Below are positions 8,862 to 17,855 of a stretch of DNA of 64,000 nucleotides, in pieces. Source of the DNA: Thiothrix unzii (GTDB lineage: Bacteria; Pseudomonadota; Gammaproteobacteria; Thiotrichales; Thiotrichaceae). Below the pieces are notes generated by a model. The model saw nothing but the letters and a program-made list of their open reading frames with translations, searched no databases and was not told where the DNA came from. The stretch spans positions 496,001 through 560,000 of the forward strand of contig NZ_CP072793.1 of assembly GCF_017901175.1 (NCBI RefSeq), read 5' to 3'. A program made the translations under genes and the position numbers. Every line of letters begins with the position of its first letter. Within the stretch, counting starts at the first letter, position 1.

Positions 8862-10046
8862 ATGAACTTCCCACTACCAACATCCCCCGTAAAGCCGCCC
8901 TATGTGCGGCTTTCGGTTTTCTATTTCACCTATTTTGCTGCACTCGGCGTGTTTGTGCCGTATTGGACGGTGTACCTGAAAAAAGTTGCCGGGTTTTCGG
9001 CTGCGCAAATCGGTGAGCTGATGGCGGTATTCATGGCGAGTAAGGTAGTCGCGCCGTTTATTTGGGGGTGGTTGGCGGATCATACCGGGCAGCGGTTGCG
9101 CATTATTCGGTTGGCGAGTGCGTTGGCGGTGGTGTGTTTTGCGGGGGTGTATTGGCAAAACAGTTACGGCTGGATGGTGTTGGTGATGGCGAGTTTCGGG
9201 TTTTTCTGGAATGCGTCGTTGCCGCAGTTTGAGGCGTTAACGCTGAATCATTTGGGTACAGACATTGGGCGGTATAGCCGGATTCGCTTGTGGGGGTCGG
9301 TGGGTTTCATTGTGATGGTGGTGAGTTTGCCGCCATTATTGGAGCGTTACGGCATTGAGCGTGCAGTTGATGCCATGTTGCTGCTGTTTATTGCGATTTG
9401 GGTGGCGACGGGGTTGGTGCGTGATAAACCGCACCATGCCCATGCAGAAAATACCAGTCGTTTGCGTGAAGTGATGCGTCAACCGGCGGTATGGCTGTTG
9501 TTGTTGGCGTGTGCGCTGCAACAGGGGAGTCACGGGGTTTATTACACATTTTTCAGTTTGTATTTGGAAGATCACGGCTATTCGCGCAACTTTACCGGCT
9601 GGATGTGGGCGTTGGGTGTGATTGCGGAAGTGGTGCTGTTTGTGTTTATGCATCGCTTAATCGGGCGTTTTGGGGCGGAACGCTTGTTCGTGCTGGCGAT
9701 GTTGTTAACGGGAATTCGCTGGATATTGTTGGGCGTGTGGGTGGATCATTTGCTGGTGTTATTGGTGGCGCAGGTGTTACACGCGGCAACTTACGGGTTG
9801 TTTCATGCATCGGCGATTCATTTGATTCATCATGTGTTTCCGGGGCGGCTGCAAGGGCGTGGGCAGGCGTTGTATTCCGGGGTAAGTTATGGCGTGGGCG
9901 GTGCGCTGGGTAGTTTGCTCAGTGGGTATGGTTGGGAAACGCTGGGGTCAACACAAACGTTTTATATTGCGACGGTCGTGGTCAATCTGGGGTTGTTTAT
10001 GAGCTTGTACGCGATGCGTGATTTGGGGAAGCATTATGCACAATGA
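8862..10046 (+). CDS. MFS transporter, HcaT/phenylpropionate-permease-like
   Basis: A 394-residue inner-membrane protein with twelve predicted helices. The start region (SVFYFTYFAALGVFVPYW), the WGWLADHTGQR loop between helices 2 and 3, and RIRLWGSVGFI around residue 142 are characteristic of the MFS_1-like/PPP group that includes E. coli HcaT. The substrate is unknown; the family name does not prove aromatic acid transport. It overlaps birA by 11 bp and may be cotranscribed with birA-coaX. Fold is clear; substrate is not. Confidence 0.85.
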   Translation: MNFPLPTSPVKPPYVRLSVFYFTYFAALGVFVPYWTVYLKKVAGFSAAQIGELMAVFMASKVVAPFIWGWLADHTGQRLRIIRLASALAVVCFAGVYWQNSYGWMVLVMASFGFFWNASLPQFEALTLNHLGTDIGRYSRIRLWGSVGFIVMVVSLPPLLERYGIERAVDAMLLLFIAIWVATGLVRDKPHHAHAENTSRLREVMRQPAVWLLLLACALQQGSHGVYYTFFSLYLEDHGYSRNFTGWMWALGVIAEVVLFVFMHRLIGRFGAERLFVLAMLLTGIRWILLGVWVDHLLVLLVAQVLHAATYGLFHASAIHLIHHVFPGRLQGRGQALYSGVSYGVGGALGSLLSGYGWETLGSTQTFYIATVVVNLGLFMSLYAMRDLGKHYAQ

Positions 10047-10824
10047 GTTGGATGCGGGGTTAATCCGGGCAGCGTTAACGGCGGATGTGGCGCAATTGCT
10101 GGGTGATATTCAGGTATTTGCGAGTCTGGACTCGACCAATGCTTGGGCTTTGCAACACGCGCAATGTGGCGATGTGTGCCTCGCTGAACAACAAACGGCG
10201 GGACGCGGGCGGCGTGGTAAGGCGTGGGAATCGCCCGCTGGTACGAATGTGTATTTGTCGTTACGTTGGTGTTTTGAAACCGTACCGGCGCATTTGCCGA
10301 TGCTGGGCTTGGTGACGGGGCTGGCAGTGGCGGAAGCGTTACGCGATTGTGGTATTGAAGGGCATGGGATTAAGTGGCCTAACGATATTGTTGTGGGGGG
10401 TAATAATCACCTCCAGAAACTCGGTGGCATCTTGTTGGAAGCGGTCGGTTCGTTGCAGCAGGTGGTGATCGGGATTGGTTTAAACGTGAATCGCTTGCCT
10501 ACCGCTACGAGTGCGATTGATCAGCCTTGGAGCAGTTTACGGGCGTGCGCGGGGCGGGAATTTGACCGTAATCAGGTGGTTGCGGCGATACTCACGCGAT
10601 TATTACCAGGATTACAGGTATTTTCGCGGCTGGATATGGCACAATTCCAACGCAATTGGCAACACTGGGATGTGCTGCACGGCTGCCCGGTACGGGTATT
10701 GGCGGGTAGCGAGGTGATCGAAGGGATTGCCTGCGGGGTCGATGTTCAGGGACAGTTACGGCTCGAAGTCAGGGATGGTGTTATTAAGGCGTTTTCTTCA
10801 GCGGATGTATCGGTGCGCATGTGA
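10036..10824 (+). CDS. birA: Biotin-[acetyl-CoA carboxylase] ligase, monofunctional
   Basis: A 262-residue enzyme that activates biotin to biotinyl-AMP and attaches it to the biotin carrier protein. Visible motifs are SLDSTNAWAL, the adenylate loop GRGRRGKAW, GIKWPNDIVV and KLGGILLE, followed by a small SH3-like C-terminal domain. The N-terminal repressor helix-turn-helix present in E. coli BirA is absent, so it should not regulate biotin genes. The ATG at 10036 (GGGGAA at 10025) was chosen over 10018. It overlaps coaX by 4 bp. Confidence 0.95.
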   Translation: MHNELDAGLIRAALTADVAQLLGDIQVFASLDSTNAWALQHAQCGDVCLAEQQTAGRGRRGKAWESPAGTNVYLSLRWCFETVPAHLPMLGLVTGLAVAEALRDCGIEGHGIKWPNDIVVGGNNHLQKLGGILLEAVGSLQQVVIGIGLNVNRLPTATSAIDQPWSSLRACAGREFDRNQVVAAILTRLLPGLQVFSRLDMAQFQRNWQHWDVLHGCPVRVLAGSEVIEGIACGVDVQGQLRLEVRDGVIKAFSSADVSVRM

Positions 10825-11582
10825 CAATTTTGCTGGTGGATGCAGGCAATTCACGCCTGAAATGGGCGGAGCTTGATGCTGCGGGGAATGCCTCGGTGCA
10901 GCAGGCGTTGGCGTATGGGGAACGCCCTGCGTTGGCGGCGTTTCTGGATTTGCTGGACAGGTATCCGTGCGCAACGCACATTACCTTGGTGCATGTGTTA
11001 AGCGGTTTGTTTGATGACAGCGTGATGGCGGCGTGTCAGGAACGGGCGATTGGATTGCACATTGCGCGTTCGGCGGCGCAGGCTTATGGCGTGGTGTCAG
11101 GCTATCAACAACCATCGACTTTGGGGGCGGATCGTTTCGTGGGGTTGGTGGCGGCGCATCATTTATTGGGTAAAAAAGCGTGCGTGGTCATTGATTGCGG
11201 CACAGCGATTACCTTGGATGCATTGGATGGCGACGGGCGGCATTTGGGCGGATTGATTTTGCCCGGCCTGCAACTGTCGGCGGATGCGTTGATTGCGCGG
11301 GCGCAAAACCGTTTGAGTTTATCGTTTGAGCAACCGAGTGTATTTGCTGATGCCACCAGTCGTGCGATTGGTGGTGGCTGTTTGTTCGGGGTGGTGGGGG
11401 CGATTGAAGGCATTTGTGCGCGAATGCAGCCTGCGTTTGATACCGCATTGCAATACGTGTTGACGGGCGGGGATGCGCAACGCTTACAGACGTGGTTGCG
11501 GTTTGAATGCCACCTTGTCCCGGATTTGTTGATGCAGGGGTTGCGCTACATTACGGAGCATGAAGCATGTACCCGGTGTTGA
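10821..11582 (+). CDS. coaX: Type III pantothenate kinase
   Basis: A 253-residue ASKHA-fold kinase that phosphorylates pantothenate, the first step of CoA synthesis. The N-terminal phosphate loop DAGNSRLKW, the pantothenate-site TLGADRFVGLV and the VIDCGTAITLDALD segment are all present. It begins with GTG inside the birA stop (GTGA overlap), so translation is probably coupled. Type III enzymes are not feedback-inhibited by CoA. The birA-coaX pair is a common arrangement in beta- and gammaproteobacteria. Confidence 0.96.
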   Translation: MTILLVDAGNSRLKWAELDAAGNASVQQALAYGERPALAAFLDLLDRYPCATHITLVHVLSGLFDDSVMAACQERAIGLHIARSAAQAYGVVSGYQQPSTLGADRFVGLVAAHHLLGKKACVVIDCGTAITLDALDGDGRHLGGLILPGLQLSADALIARAQNRLSLSFEQPSVFADATSRAIGGGCLFGVVGAIEGICARMQPAFDTALQYVLTGGDAQRLQTWLRFECHLVPDLLMQGLRYITEHEACTRC

Positions 11583-12211
11583 TTCTGTTGGTATTACTCA
11601 ATGCAACGCTGTTCGCGTGGGGCTTTTTTTGGTCGCCCGATGCGCAGCCGGGTTTGCCCAGTTTGGTGGAACCGTCGATTCCGGCGTTGGAGTTACGCCA
11701 AGATGTCGGGGAAGTGGTTTATCGCAGCAGCGCAGCAGGCACGCAAAGCAGTTGTTATACGTTGGGGCCTTACAACAGCGCGAAAGCGGCGCAGTTGGTG
11801 GCGGAAAAAATTCAGGGCTTTGGTTTGGCAGTGAACACCCGCCCAATGCGCAGCATGGAAACGCTGAACTTTCTGGTTTACGTGCCGCCATTGCCGGATG
11901 AAGCAGAAGCTCACAAAGTGGTGGATGATTTAACCCGTTCGGCGGTGCAGGATGCGTCATTGATTACCGAAGGGCCTTACCGCAATGCGATTTCACTCGG
12001 CTTTTTCAATAACTTAAATAAAGCGAAACGCCACGCGGAATACATTCGTTACCTTGGCTACGATGCGCGTTATACCGAGCAACAAACGCCCCGCGAAGTC
12101 TTTTGGCTGGACTATGATGAACCGTTTGGCAGCAACGCGCCGGTGCAAACCTGGAGCGCGGCGATTGATGCTACTTCGGACGTACAACGGATTCCACGAG
12201 CTTGTCAGTAA
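11567..12211 (+). CDS. SPOR-domain membrane protein
   Basis: A 214-residue protein with an N-terminal hydrophobic segment (residues 2-20, ILLVLLNATLFAWGFFW) and two related extracytoplasmic stretches, YTLGPYNSAKAAQLVAEK and GFFNNLNKAKRHAEYIR, the second being a SPOR-like peptidoglycan-binding unit. SPOR domains bind denuded glycan strands at division septa. It overlaps coaX by 16 bp, as in other genomes where a SPOR protein follows coaX. Function in division is inferred from the domain. Confidence 0.82.
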   Translation: MYPVLILLVLLNATLFAWGFFWSPDAQPGLPSLVEPSIPALELRQDVGEVVYRSSAAGTQSSCYTLGPYNSAKAAQLVAEKIQGFGLAVNTRPMRSMETLNFLVYVPPLPDEAEAHKVVDDLTRSAVQDASLITEGPYRNAISLGFFNNLNKAKRHAEYIRYLGYDARYTEQQTPREVFWLDYDEPFGSNAPVQTWSAAIDATSDVQRIPRACQ

Positions 12212-12215
12212 TACC

Positions 12216-13061
12216 ATGAGTTACCTAGATCGCATTCAAACTTGCAATAATTTTGATCCTACTGATTACCATGGGTTGTTGATTGACGGTGAGATTTACG
12301 GGCAGGTGCAGCCGGATTTCGCCGAACATTTGCGCGAATGGGCTGAGCTGTTTACGGTGACAGCCGACGCAGTGCGCTTAAATCCCGCGCTGCTGGATTA
12401 CCATGAGCGCACGCTGGCTGTTGCACCAGTGTTTCAGGAATTGCACGCACGCGGTGTGATCGACAGTTGGGTCGGTGAGGCTTACCCTGTTACCCACGCG
12501 TTCGGCGCGACTGCACAGATGGAAGTCGAGCGTGCCGCGACTAATTTTTTGGGTGTGAAAAGTTTCGGCATACACCTGAACGGTTTGGTGCGTAAAGCCG
12601 ATGGTATTCATGTGTGGGTGGCAACACGCTCCCGCGATAAACCGTTTTGGCCGGGTAAGCTGGATCAGATGGTGGCTGGCGGGCAACCCGTTGGCTTGGG
12701 ATTATTGGATAATGTGGTGAAAGAATCCCAAGAAGAAGCCAATATTCCCGCTGCATTAGCCCGTCAAGCGCAAGCCGTAGGCACGGTCAGTTACCGTCAG
12801 GCAGGGTGGCGCGGCTTGGATAATTCCACGATTTACATTTACGATCTGTGGTTGCCGGAAGATTTTGAGCCGGAAAATACCGACGGTGAAGTGCTTCAAT
12901 TTGAACTACTTCCGTTGGTGGAAATTGCCCGGATGACGGAAACCACCGATGATTTCAAAGACAATTGCAATTTGGTGAATATCGACTTGTTGTTGCGCAT
13001 GGGCGTGATTACCCCGCAACACCCTGAATACAGCGCGATTCACGCTGCTTTAACCCGATAA
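12216..13061 (+). CDS. DUF4743/Nudix hydrolase (thiamine-pyrophosphate-related type)
   Basis: A 281-residue protein with an N-terminal DUF4743 region (about 1-115) and a Nudix domain. The Nudix box is altered: KESQEEANI (around residues 170-178) stands for REUXEEXGU, with Leu in place of the upstream Glu and Asn in place of Gly. Eukaryotic relatives of this architecture, such as yeast YJR142W, have been linked to hydrolysis of damaged thiamine diphosphates. The ATG at 12216 begins 4 bp after the SPOR gene stop; longer in-frame ATGs lie inside that gene. The enzymatic role is by family only. Confidence 0.85.
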   Translation: MSYLDRIQTCNNFDPTDYHGLLIDGEIYGQVQPDFAEHLREWAELFTVTADAVRLNPALLDYHERTLAVAPVFQELHARGVIDSWVGEAYPVTHAFGATAQMEVERAATNFLGVKSFGIHLNGLVRKADGIHVWVATRSRDKPFWPGKLDQMVAGGQPVGLGLLDNVVKESQEEANIPAALARQAQAVGTVSYRQAGWRGLDNSTIYIYDLWLPEDFEPENTDGEVLQFELLPLVEIARMTETTDDFKDNCNLVNIDLLLRMGVITPQHPEYSAIHAALTR

Positions 13062-13073
13062 TAGGAAAAAAAG

Positions 13074-15683
13074 ATGAAACAAGGACAACCCCAAACCATT
13101 TACCTCAAAGATTATTGTGCGCCTGCGTATCGGGTGGATGCGGTTTCGCTGGTGTTTGAACTGGGTGAGGAATCAACCCAAGTGACGTGCGTGGCGAATT
13201 ACCGGCGTAATGCGGGTGTGGCTACGGACGCGCCGTTGGAATTGTACGGTGAAAGGTTGGAATTGCTGGCTCTGCGGGTTAATGGGCGCACCTTGACGGC
13301 GGATGATTACGCATTAAGCGATACCGATTTGCGTATTTTTGGGATGTCAGCGTTGGCAACGGTGGAAATAGTGACGCGGATTTACCCGCAAAAAAATACC
13401 TCGTTGGAAGGCTTGTATCAGTCCAGCGGTAATTTTTGCACCCAATGCGAAGCGCAGGGTTTTCGCAAAATCACCTATTACCCGGATCGCCCGGATGTGA
13501 TGAGTGTGTTTACCACGCAAATTCTGGCGGATAAAGCCAAGTATCCGGTGTTGTTATCCAACGGCAATTTAACCGGTAGCGGTGATTTGCCAGACGGTCG
13601 GCATTGGGCGCGGTGGGAAGACCCGTTCCATAAACCAGCGTATTTATTCGCATTAGTGGCGGGTAATTTGCAACACGTTGAGGATCATTACACCACGCTG
13701 TCGGGGCGTGATGTGACCCTGCGGATTTATACCGAAGCGCACAATATCGACAAATGTGATCATGCTATGCAGTCGTTAAAGCGTGCGATGCAGTGGGATG
13801 AACAGCGTTTCGGGCTGGAATACGACCTTGATATTTACATGGTGGTAGCCGTCGACGACTTCAATATGGGGGCGATGGAAAACAAAGGGTTGAACGTGTT
13901 CAACTCCAAGTTGGTATTCGCCAGCCCGGAAACCGCCACCGATGGCGATTACATTGCGATTGAATCGGTGATCGGGCATGAGTATTTCCATAACTGGACG
14001 GGCAATCGGGTGACGTGCCGTGATTGGTTTCAGTTGTCGTTGAAAGAGGGGTTGACGGTTTTCCGTGATCAGGAATTTACCTCAGATTTGCATTCGCGGG
14101 CGGTAAAGCGTATTGAGGATGTGCGTAAATTGCGCACTCACCAGTTTGCGGAAGATGCCAGCCCGATGGCGCACCCGATTCGTCCGGCGGCTTACATGGA
14201 AATTAACAATTTCTATACCATGACCGTGTACGAAAAAGGCTCAGAAGTGGTGCGTATGTACCAAACATTGCTTGGGCGCGACGGTTTCCGCAACGGCATG
14301 GATCTGTATTTCCAACGACATGATGGGCAAGCGGTGACGACTGAAGATTTCCTCGCGGCAATGGCGGATGCGAATGGCGCAGATTTGGCGCAATTCCAAC
14401 GCTGGTATGATCAAGCCGGTACGCCGGAAGTCGCGGTGCGGATGGATTACGACGCGGCAGCAAAAACCTGTACTTTGCACGTTACCCAAAACTGTCCGGC
14501 AACCCCCGAAGCTGCGCTCAAACAGCCGTTTTTGATTCCTCTGGCGGTGGGTTTACTGGGTAGTGAAGGGCAGGATTTGGTGGGAACAGCAGTATTAAAA
14601 CTCACCGAATCCGCACAGCAATTCAGCTTTAATGATATTCCTGAAATGCCCGTACCGTCATTATTACGCGGTTTCTCTGCGCCTGTGCGCCTGAGTTACC
14701 CGTACACCTCGGCTGAATTAATCTTTTTGATGAAACACGATAGCGATGCGTTTAACCGTTGGGATGCGGGGCAACGCTTGGCGATGGAAACGATTTTAGC
14801 GATGTTGGCGGCGCAAGAGCGCGGTGAAGCTTGCGGCTTGGAACACGATTTCATCAGTGCGTATCAGGCGGTATTAACCGATGCCAACCTAGATCCGGCT
14901 CTACGTGCGGAGGCGATGACCTTGCCTTCGGAAGCGGATATTGCGGAAGTGGCACGGCCTTGTGACCCGGAAGCGATTCATGCGATACGCGAGTTGATTT
15001 ACTCCACGTTGGCGAATGCGTTGCGGATTGATTTGGAAACGTTATACGACGCGCTCAATACCGACGGCGAATACACGGTGGACGCACTCAGTATCGGGCG
15101 ACGCAGTTTGAAAAACGTGTGTCTTGATTACTTAGGGCGGGTTAAAGATGAAGGTATTCACGCGCTGTGTCACCAGCAATACCAAGAGGCGGGTAATATG
15201 ACCGACGCGCTGGCAGCGTTGGCGGTGCTGAACCGGATTCAATGCCCAGAACGTGATGCGGCATTACAGCATTTCCACGACCGTTGGCAACACGACGCGC
15301 TGGTGATGGATAAATGGTTTGCGGTGCAAGCGGTATCACCATTGCCTGAAACCTTGGCGGAAATCCAAACCCTGATGCAACATCCGTTGTTTGATTTGCG
15401 CAACCCCAATAAAGTGCGGGCGTTAATCGGCAGCTTTGCGATGCGTAACCCATTACATTTCCACGCGCAAGACGGTAGCGGTTATGTGTTCCTCGCGGAT
15501 AATGTATTGCAATTGGATGCGATGAACCCGCAAATTGCCTCACGGATGGTGCGCCCATTAATGAGCTGGCGGCATTATGAGCCAGTGCGTAGCGGTTTAA
15601 TGAAGGCGCAACTCGAACGTATTCAAGCACAGCAAGGTTTATCGGGTGATGTGTTTGAAATTGTGAGTAAAAGTTTGACCTGA
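13074..15683 (+). CDS. pepN: Aminopeptidase N (M1 family)
   Basis: An 869-residue cytosolic zinc aminopeptidase. The exopeptidase motif GAMENKGLN and the zinc site H302-E-x-x-H306 with E325 (LKEGLTVF) match E. coli PepN with a shift of five residues. The four domains of the gammaproteobacterial type are full length. A purine-rich AGGAAAAAAAG precedes the ATG, 12 bp after the Nudix gene. It acts in general peptide turnover. It is followed immediately by a 2OG oxygenase gene. Confidence 0.98.
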   Translation: MKQGQPQTIYLKDYCAPAYRVDAVSLVFELGEESTQVTCVANYRRNAGVATDAPLELYGERLELLALRVNGRTLTADDYALSDTDLRIFGMSALATVEIVTRIYPQKNTSLEGLYQSSGNFCTQCEAQGFRKITYYPDRPDVMSVFTTQILADKAKYPVLLSNGNLTGSGDLPDGRHWARWEDPFHKPAYLFALVAGNLQHVEDHYTTLSGRDVTLRIYTEAHNIDKCDHAMQSLKRAMQWDEQRFGLEYDLDIYMVVAVDDFNMGAMENKGLNVFNSKLVFASPETATDGDYIAIESVIGHEYFHNWTGNRVTCRDWFQLSLKEGLTVFRDQEFTSDLHSRAVKRIEDVRKLRTHQFAEDASPMAHPIRPAAYMEINNFYTMTVYEKGSEVVRMYQTLLGRDGFRNGMDLYFQRHDGQAVTTEDFLAAMADANGADLAQFQRWYDQAGTPEVAVRMDYDAAAKTCTLHVTQNCPATPEAALKQPFLIPLAVGLLGSEGQDLVGTAVLKLTESAQQFSFNDIPEMPVPSLLRGFSAPVRLSYPYTSAELIFLMKHDSDAFNRWDAGQRLAMETILAMLAAQERGEACGLEHDFISAYQAVLTDANLDPALRAEAMTLPSEADIAEVARPCDPEAIHAIRELIYSTLANALRIDLETLYDALNTDGEYTVDALSIGRRSLKNVCLDYLGRVKDEGIHALCHQQYQEAGNMTDALAALAVLNRIQCPERDAALQHFHDRWQHDALVMDKWFAVQAVSPLPETLAEIQTLMQHPLFDLRNPNKVRALIGSFAMRNPLHFHAQDGSGYVFLADNVLQLDAMNPQIASRMVRPLMSWRHYEPVRSGLMKAQLERIQAQQGLSGDVFEIVSKSLT

Positions 15684-15697
15684 TGGAAGGACATGAA

Positions 15698-16300
15698 ATG
15701 ACCCAAACAGCGTTATCCAGTTTGCGTGAACTCGCGCCTAATTCGTTTATCTTTGAAAAGCGCGATGCGATTCCTGGTTTTTTGTGTGACAACATGGTGG
15801 CGCGTTTTGAGCAAAACCTTGCGGATCAATACGCGGGGCGCATTGGGCAAGACATGGGCAGCAATCAGCAGGTGAAAAAAACCACGGATATTTTCGTCAG
15901 TGGCGATGACAAACCGCACTGGAAAGACGTGGATAATAATTTACACCGCTCGTTGGGGTTGGCGTTGCGGGAGTTTCGGGAAGCGTTCCCGTATTTCAAA
16001 GGCCCGTTTAAAGACATGGGTTATAACCTGCAACGCTACCAAAGCGGTGAGTATTATCACTGGCACATTGACGGTGGTAGTCATCAATTTGCCATGCGTC
16101 AATTGGTAGCATTGTGGTATTTGAATGATGTGCCGGTGGAAGCGGGTGGTTCAACCGACTTTTTGTTTCAAAACTTAAGTGTGCAACCGGAAAAAGGCAA
16201 GCTGGTATTATTCCCGCCATTCTGGACGCATGAACACCGCGCTGGTTTAATCAAATCTGGGGTGAAATACATCGCGACAACGTGGGTTATTTTTGCCTGA
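15698..16300 (+). CDS. 2-oxoglutarate/Fe(II)-dependent oxygenase (prolyl-4-hydroxylase-like)
   Basis: A 200-residue double-stranded beta-helix protein. The iron triad is visible as H-x-D in YYHWHIDGG and a distal His in FWTHEHRAG; the following KYIATTWVIFA strand closes the barrel. The fold resembles P4Hc/2OG-FeII_Oxy domains; the substrate is unknown. The ATG at 15698 is preceded by GGAAGGA; an in-frame ATG at 15683 overlaps the pepN stop and is a possible alternative. No signal peptide is seen, so it is probably cytosolic. Confidence 0.82.
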   Translation: MTQTALSSLRELAPNSFIFEKRDAIPGFLCDNMVARFEQNLADQYAGRIGQDMGSNQQVKKTTDIFVSGDDKPHWKDVDNNLHRSLGLALREFREAFPYFKGPFKDMGYNLQRYQSGEYYHWHIDGGSHQFAMRQLVALWYLNDVPVEAGGSTDFLFQNLSVQPEKGKLVLFPPFWTHEHRAGLIKSGVKYIATTWVIFA

Positions 16301-16329
16301 TAATTTCTTATGATGTGGGTAGGTTTAGC

Positions 16330-16683
16330 ATGAATCCTGAACAAGAAAAAGTCGTTCTCAAAGCCCGTAAAAATTCGGAAGAACGCGCCAAGGGTTATCG
16401 CGAGCAAGCGTTAAAATTATACCCGTGGATTTGTGGGCGGTGCGCCCGTGAATTTAATCACGCCAATTTGCGTGAATTAACCGTGCATCACCGTGACCAT
16501 AATCACGATAATAATCCCACTGACGGCAGCAACTGGGAATTACTGTGTTTGTATTGCCATGATTACGAGCATCAAAAAATACTGGAAGCCGCACACGGCG
16601 GGTCAGCGGGAACCAAAGGGGTGGGAATTGCGACTCACAACCCCTTTGCGGATTTAAAAGAGCGGATGAAGTCTAAGGGCTAA
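16330..16683 (+). CDS. yajD: YajD-family HNH nuclease
   Basis: A 117-residue small HNH protein with a zinc-binding CGRC pair, the HHRDHNHDNN active-site segment and CLYCHDYEH, in the order typical of E. coli YajD. Family members are conserved single-gene nucleases of unclear physiological role. The ATG at 16330 was chosen because the upstream in-frame extension is not family-like. It is convergent with the 106-aa gene, with 1 bp between the stops. Confidence 0.88.
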   Translation: MNPEQEKVVLKARKNSEERAKGYREQALKLYPWICGRCAREFNHANLRELTVHHRDHNHDNNPTDGSNWELLCLYCHDYEHQKILEAAHGGSAGTKGVGIATHNPFADLKERMKSKG

Positions 16684-16684
16684 G

Positions 16685-17005
16685 TTAAATTAACTCGTGA
16701 CCGCTCATATCGCCTTCGGTATTCATGTGGATTTCACGCACCCGTGGCATCCGTTTGAGAATGTAGGCCGCCATTAGTGTGCCGCTTTTTTGATTGCCGT
16801 TGGATAAAGCCGTGAGAATTTTATCCGCGACAATCTGGCAGCGTTGTTCTTGATCTGGGCGGTCGACCCAATAACGGCTCATTTGGTAGCCTTTGCTCAT
16901 GTCCTGATCCATCTGGGCAAAAAAATCTTCGCCCTCTGTCAGCATAAAATCCGGTACGTCAATATCGCGTGTGGTGTCGTTGATTTGTATCCGTAATTGC
17001 ATCAT
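16685..17005 (-). CDS. Conserved hypothetical protein, 106 aa
   Basis: An acidic cytoplasmic protein of 105-106 residues (ATG at 17005 or 17002). The first 16 residues form two beta strands (LRIQINDTTRDIDVPDF) and the rest is helical, with an aromatic DxGYQMSRYWVDRP segment in the middle. I do not recognise a named family. It lies between two oxygenase genes, convergent with yajD and divergent from the PKHD hydroxylase. Codon use matches the neighbours. Confidence 0.65.
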   Translation of the reverse strand: MMQLRIQINDTTRDIDVPDFMLTEGEDFFAQMDQDMSKGYQMSRYWVDRPDQEQRCQIVADKILTALSNGNQKSGTLMAAYILKRMPRVREIHMNTEGDMSGHELI

Positions 17006-17066
17006 CGTTAACCTGTAGTTTGCTTCGAGGGCAGATTACCCGATTCCACACCTGAAAGGAAATGCC

Positions 17067-17735
17067 ATGCTGTTACTGATTAAAAATGTACTTGATTCTC
17101 AACGCCTGAAAGAAGTTCAGGAGCTATTAGCCACGGGTGAATTTGTCGACGGGCGTTTTTCTGCCGGGATGGAAGCGGCGAAAGTTAAGTATAATCAAGA
17201 ACTTTCCCCGAATAGCCCGTTGCATCGTCGCTTAAATGCGATGGTAATGTCACCGTTGGTGCAACACCCGCAATATCAGGCAGCGGTGTTGCCATTACGG
17301 GTGGCGACAGCGTTTTACGCACGTTATCAACCCGGTATGACTTACGGTTTTCACGTGGATGATCCGGTAATGGGGCCGATGTCCGGGCGGTATCGTACCG
17401 ACGTTTCCACCACCGTATTTCTCAATGATGACTACGAAGGTGGGGAAATTGTGATTCGCACCGCTTATGGCGAACAAAAAATTCGCGGTGCAGCCGGTGA
17501 CGCAGTGATCTATGATTCTGGCAGTTGGCATCAGGTTGCTGAAGTGACACGTGGTGAACGTTTAGTCGCGGTGACATGGGCGCAAAGCCTGGTGAAAGAC
17601 CCCATGCAACGCGAATTGCTTTACCAGTTAGCACAGGCTCGCGAGGGTGTAATCAACAAGCTGCCACAATCGGAAGAAGCGGCTAATATCAGCACGGTAC
17701 ACATCAACTTATTGCGGATGTGGAGTGAGGTATAA
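17067..17735 (+). CDS. piuC: PKHD-type Fe(II)/2OG hydroxylase (PiuC/YbiX family)
   Basis: A 222-residue oxygenase of the PiuC/YbiX family. The iron ligands are in FHVDDPVM (H-x-D) and SWHQVAEVTRGERLVA (distal His, with the 2OG-binding Arg ten residues later); YEGGEIVIRTAYGEQ is a family-typical strand pair. In other bacteria piuC adjoins a TonB-dependent siderophore receptor, but none is seen here. AAAGGA at 17055 serves the ATG at 17067. Substrate is unknown. Confidence 0.9.
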   Translation: MLLLIKNVLDSQRLKEVQELLATGEFVDGRFSAGMEAAKVKYNQELSPNSPLHRRLNAMVMSPLVQHPQYQAAVLPLRVATAFYARYQPGMTYGFHVDDPVMGPMSGRYRTDVSTTVFLNDDYEGGEIVIRTAYGEQKIRGAAGDAVIYDSGSWHQVAEVTRGERLVAVTWAQSLVKDPMQRELLYQLAQAREGVINKLPQSEEAANISTVHINLLRMWSEV

Positions 17736-17855
17736 ACTTGCTTGCAACCACTCGGCAGTAAAAAGTCTTTTTTTGTCGAATATTGACTTGTCAAAAAACC
17801 TAGTGAAGTAAAAACTGGAAGGGATTTCCGTGAAGGTGTATCAAGGAGTATTGTG

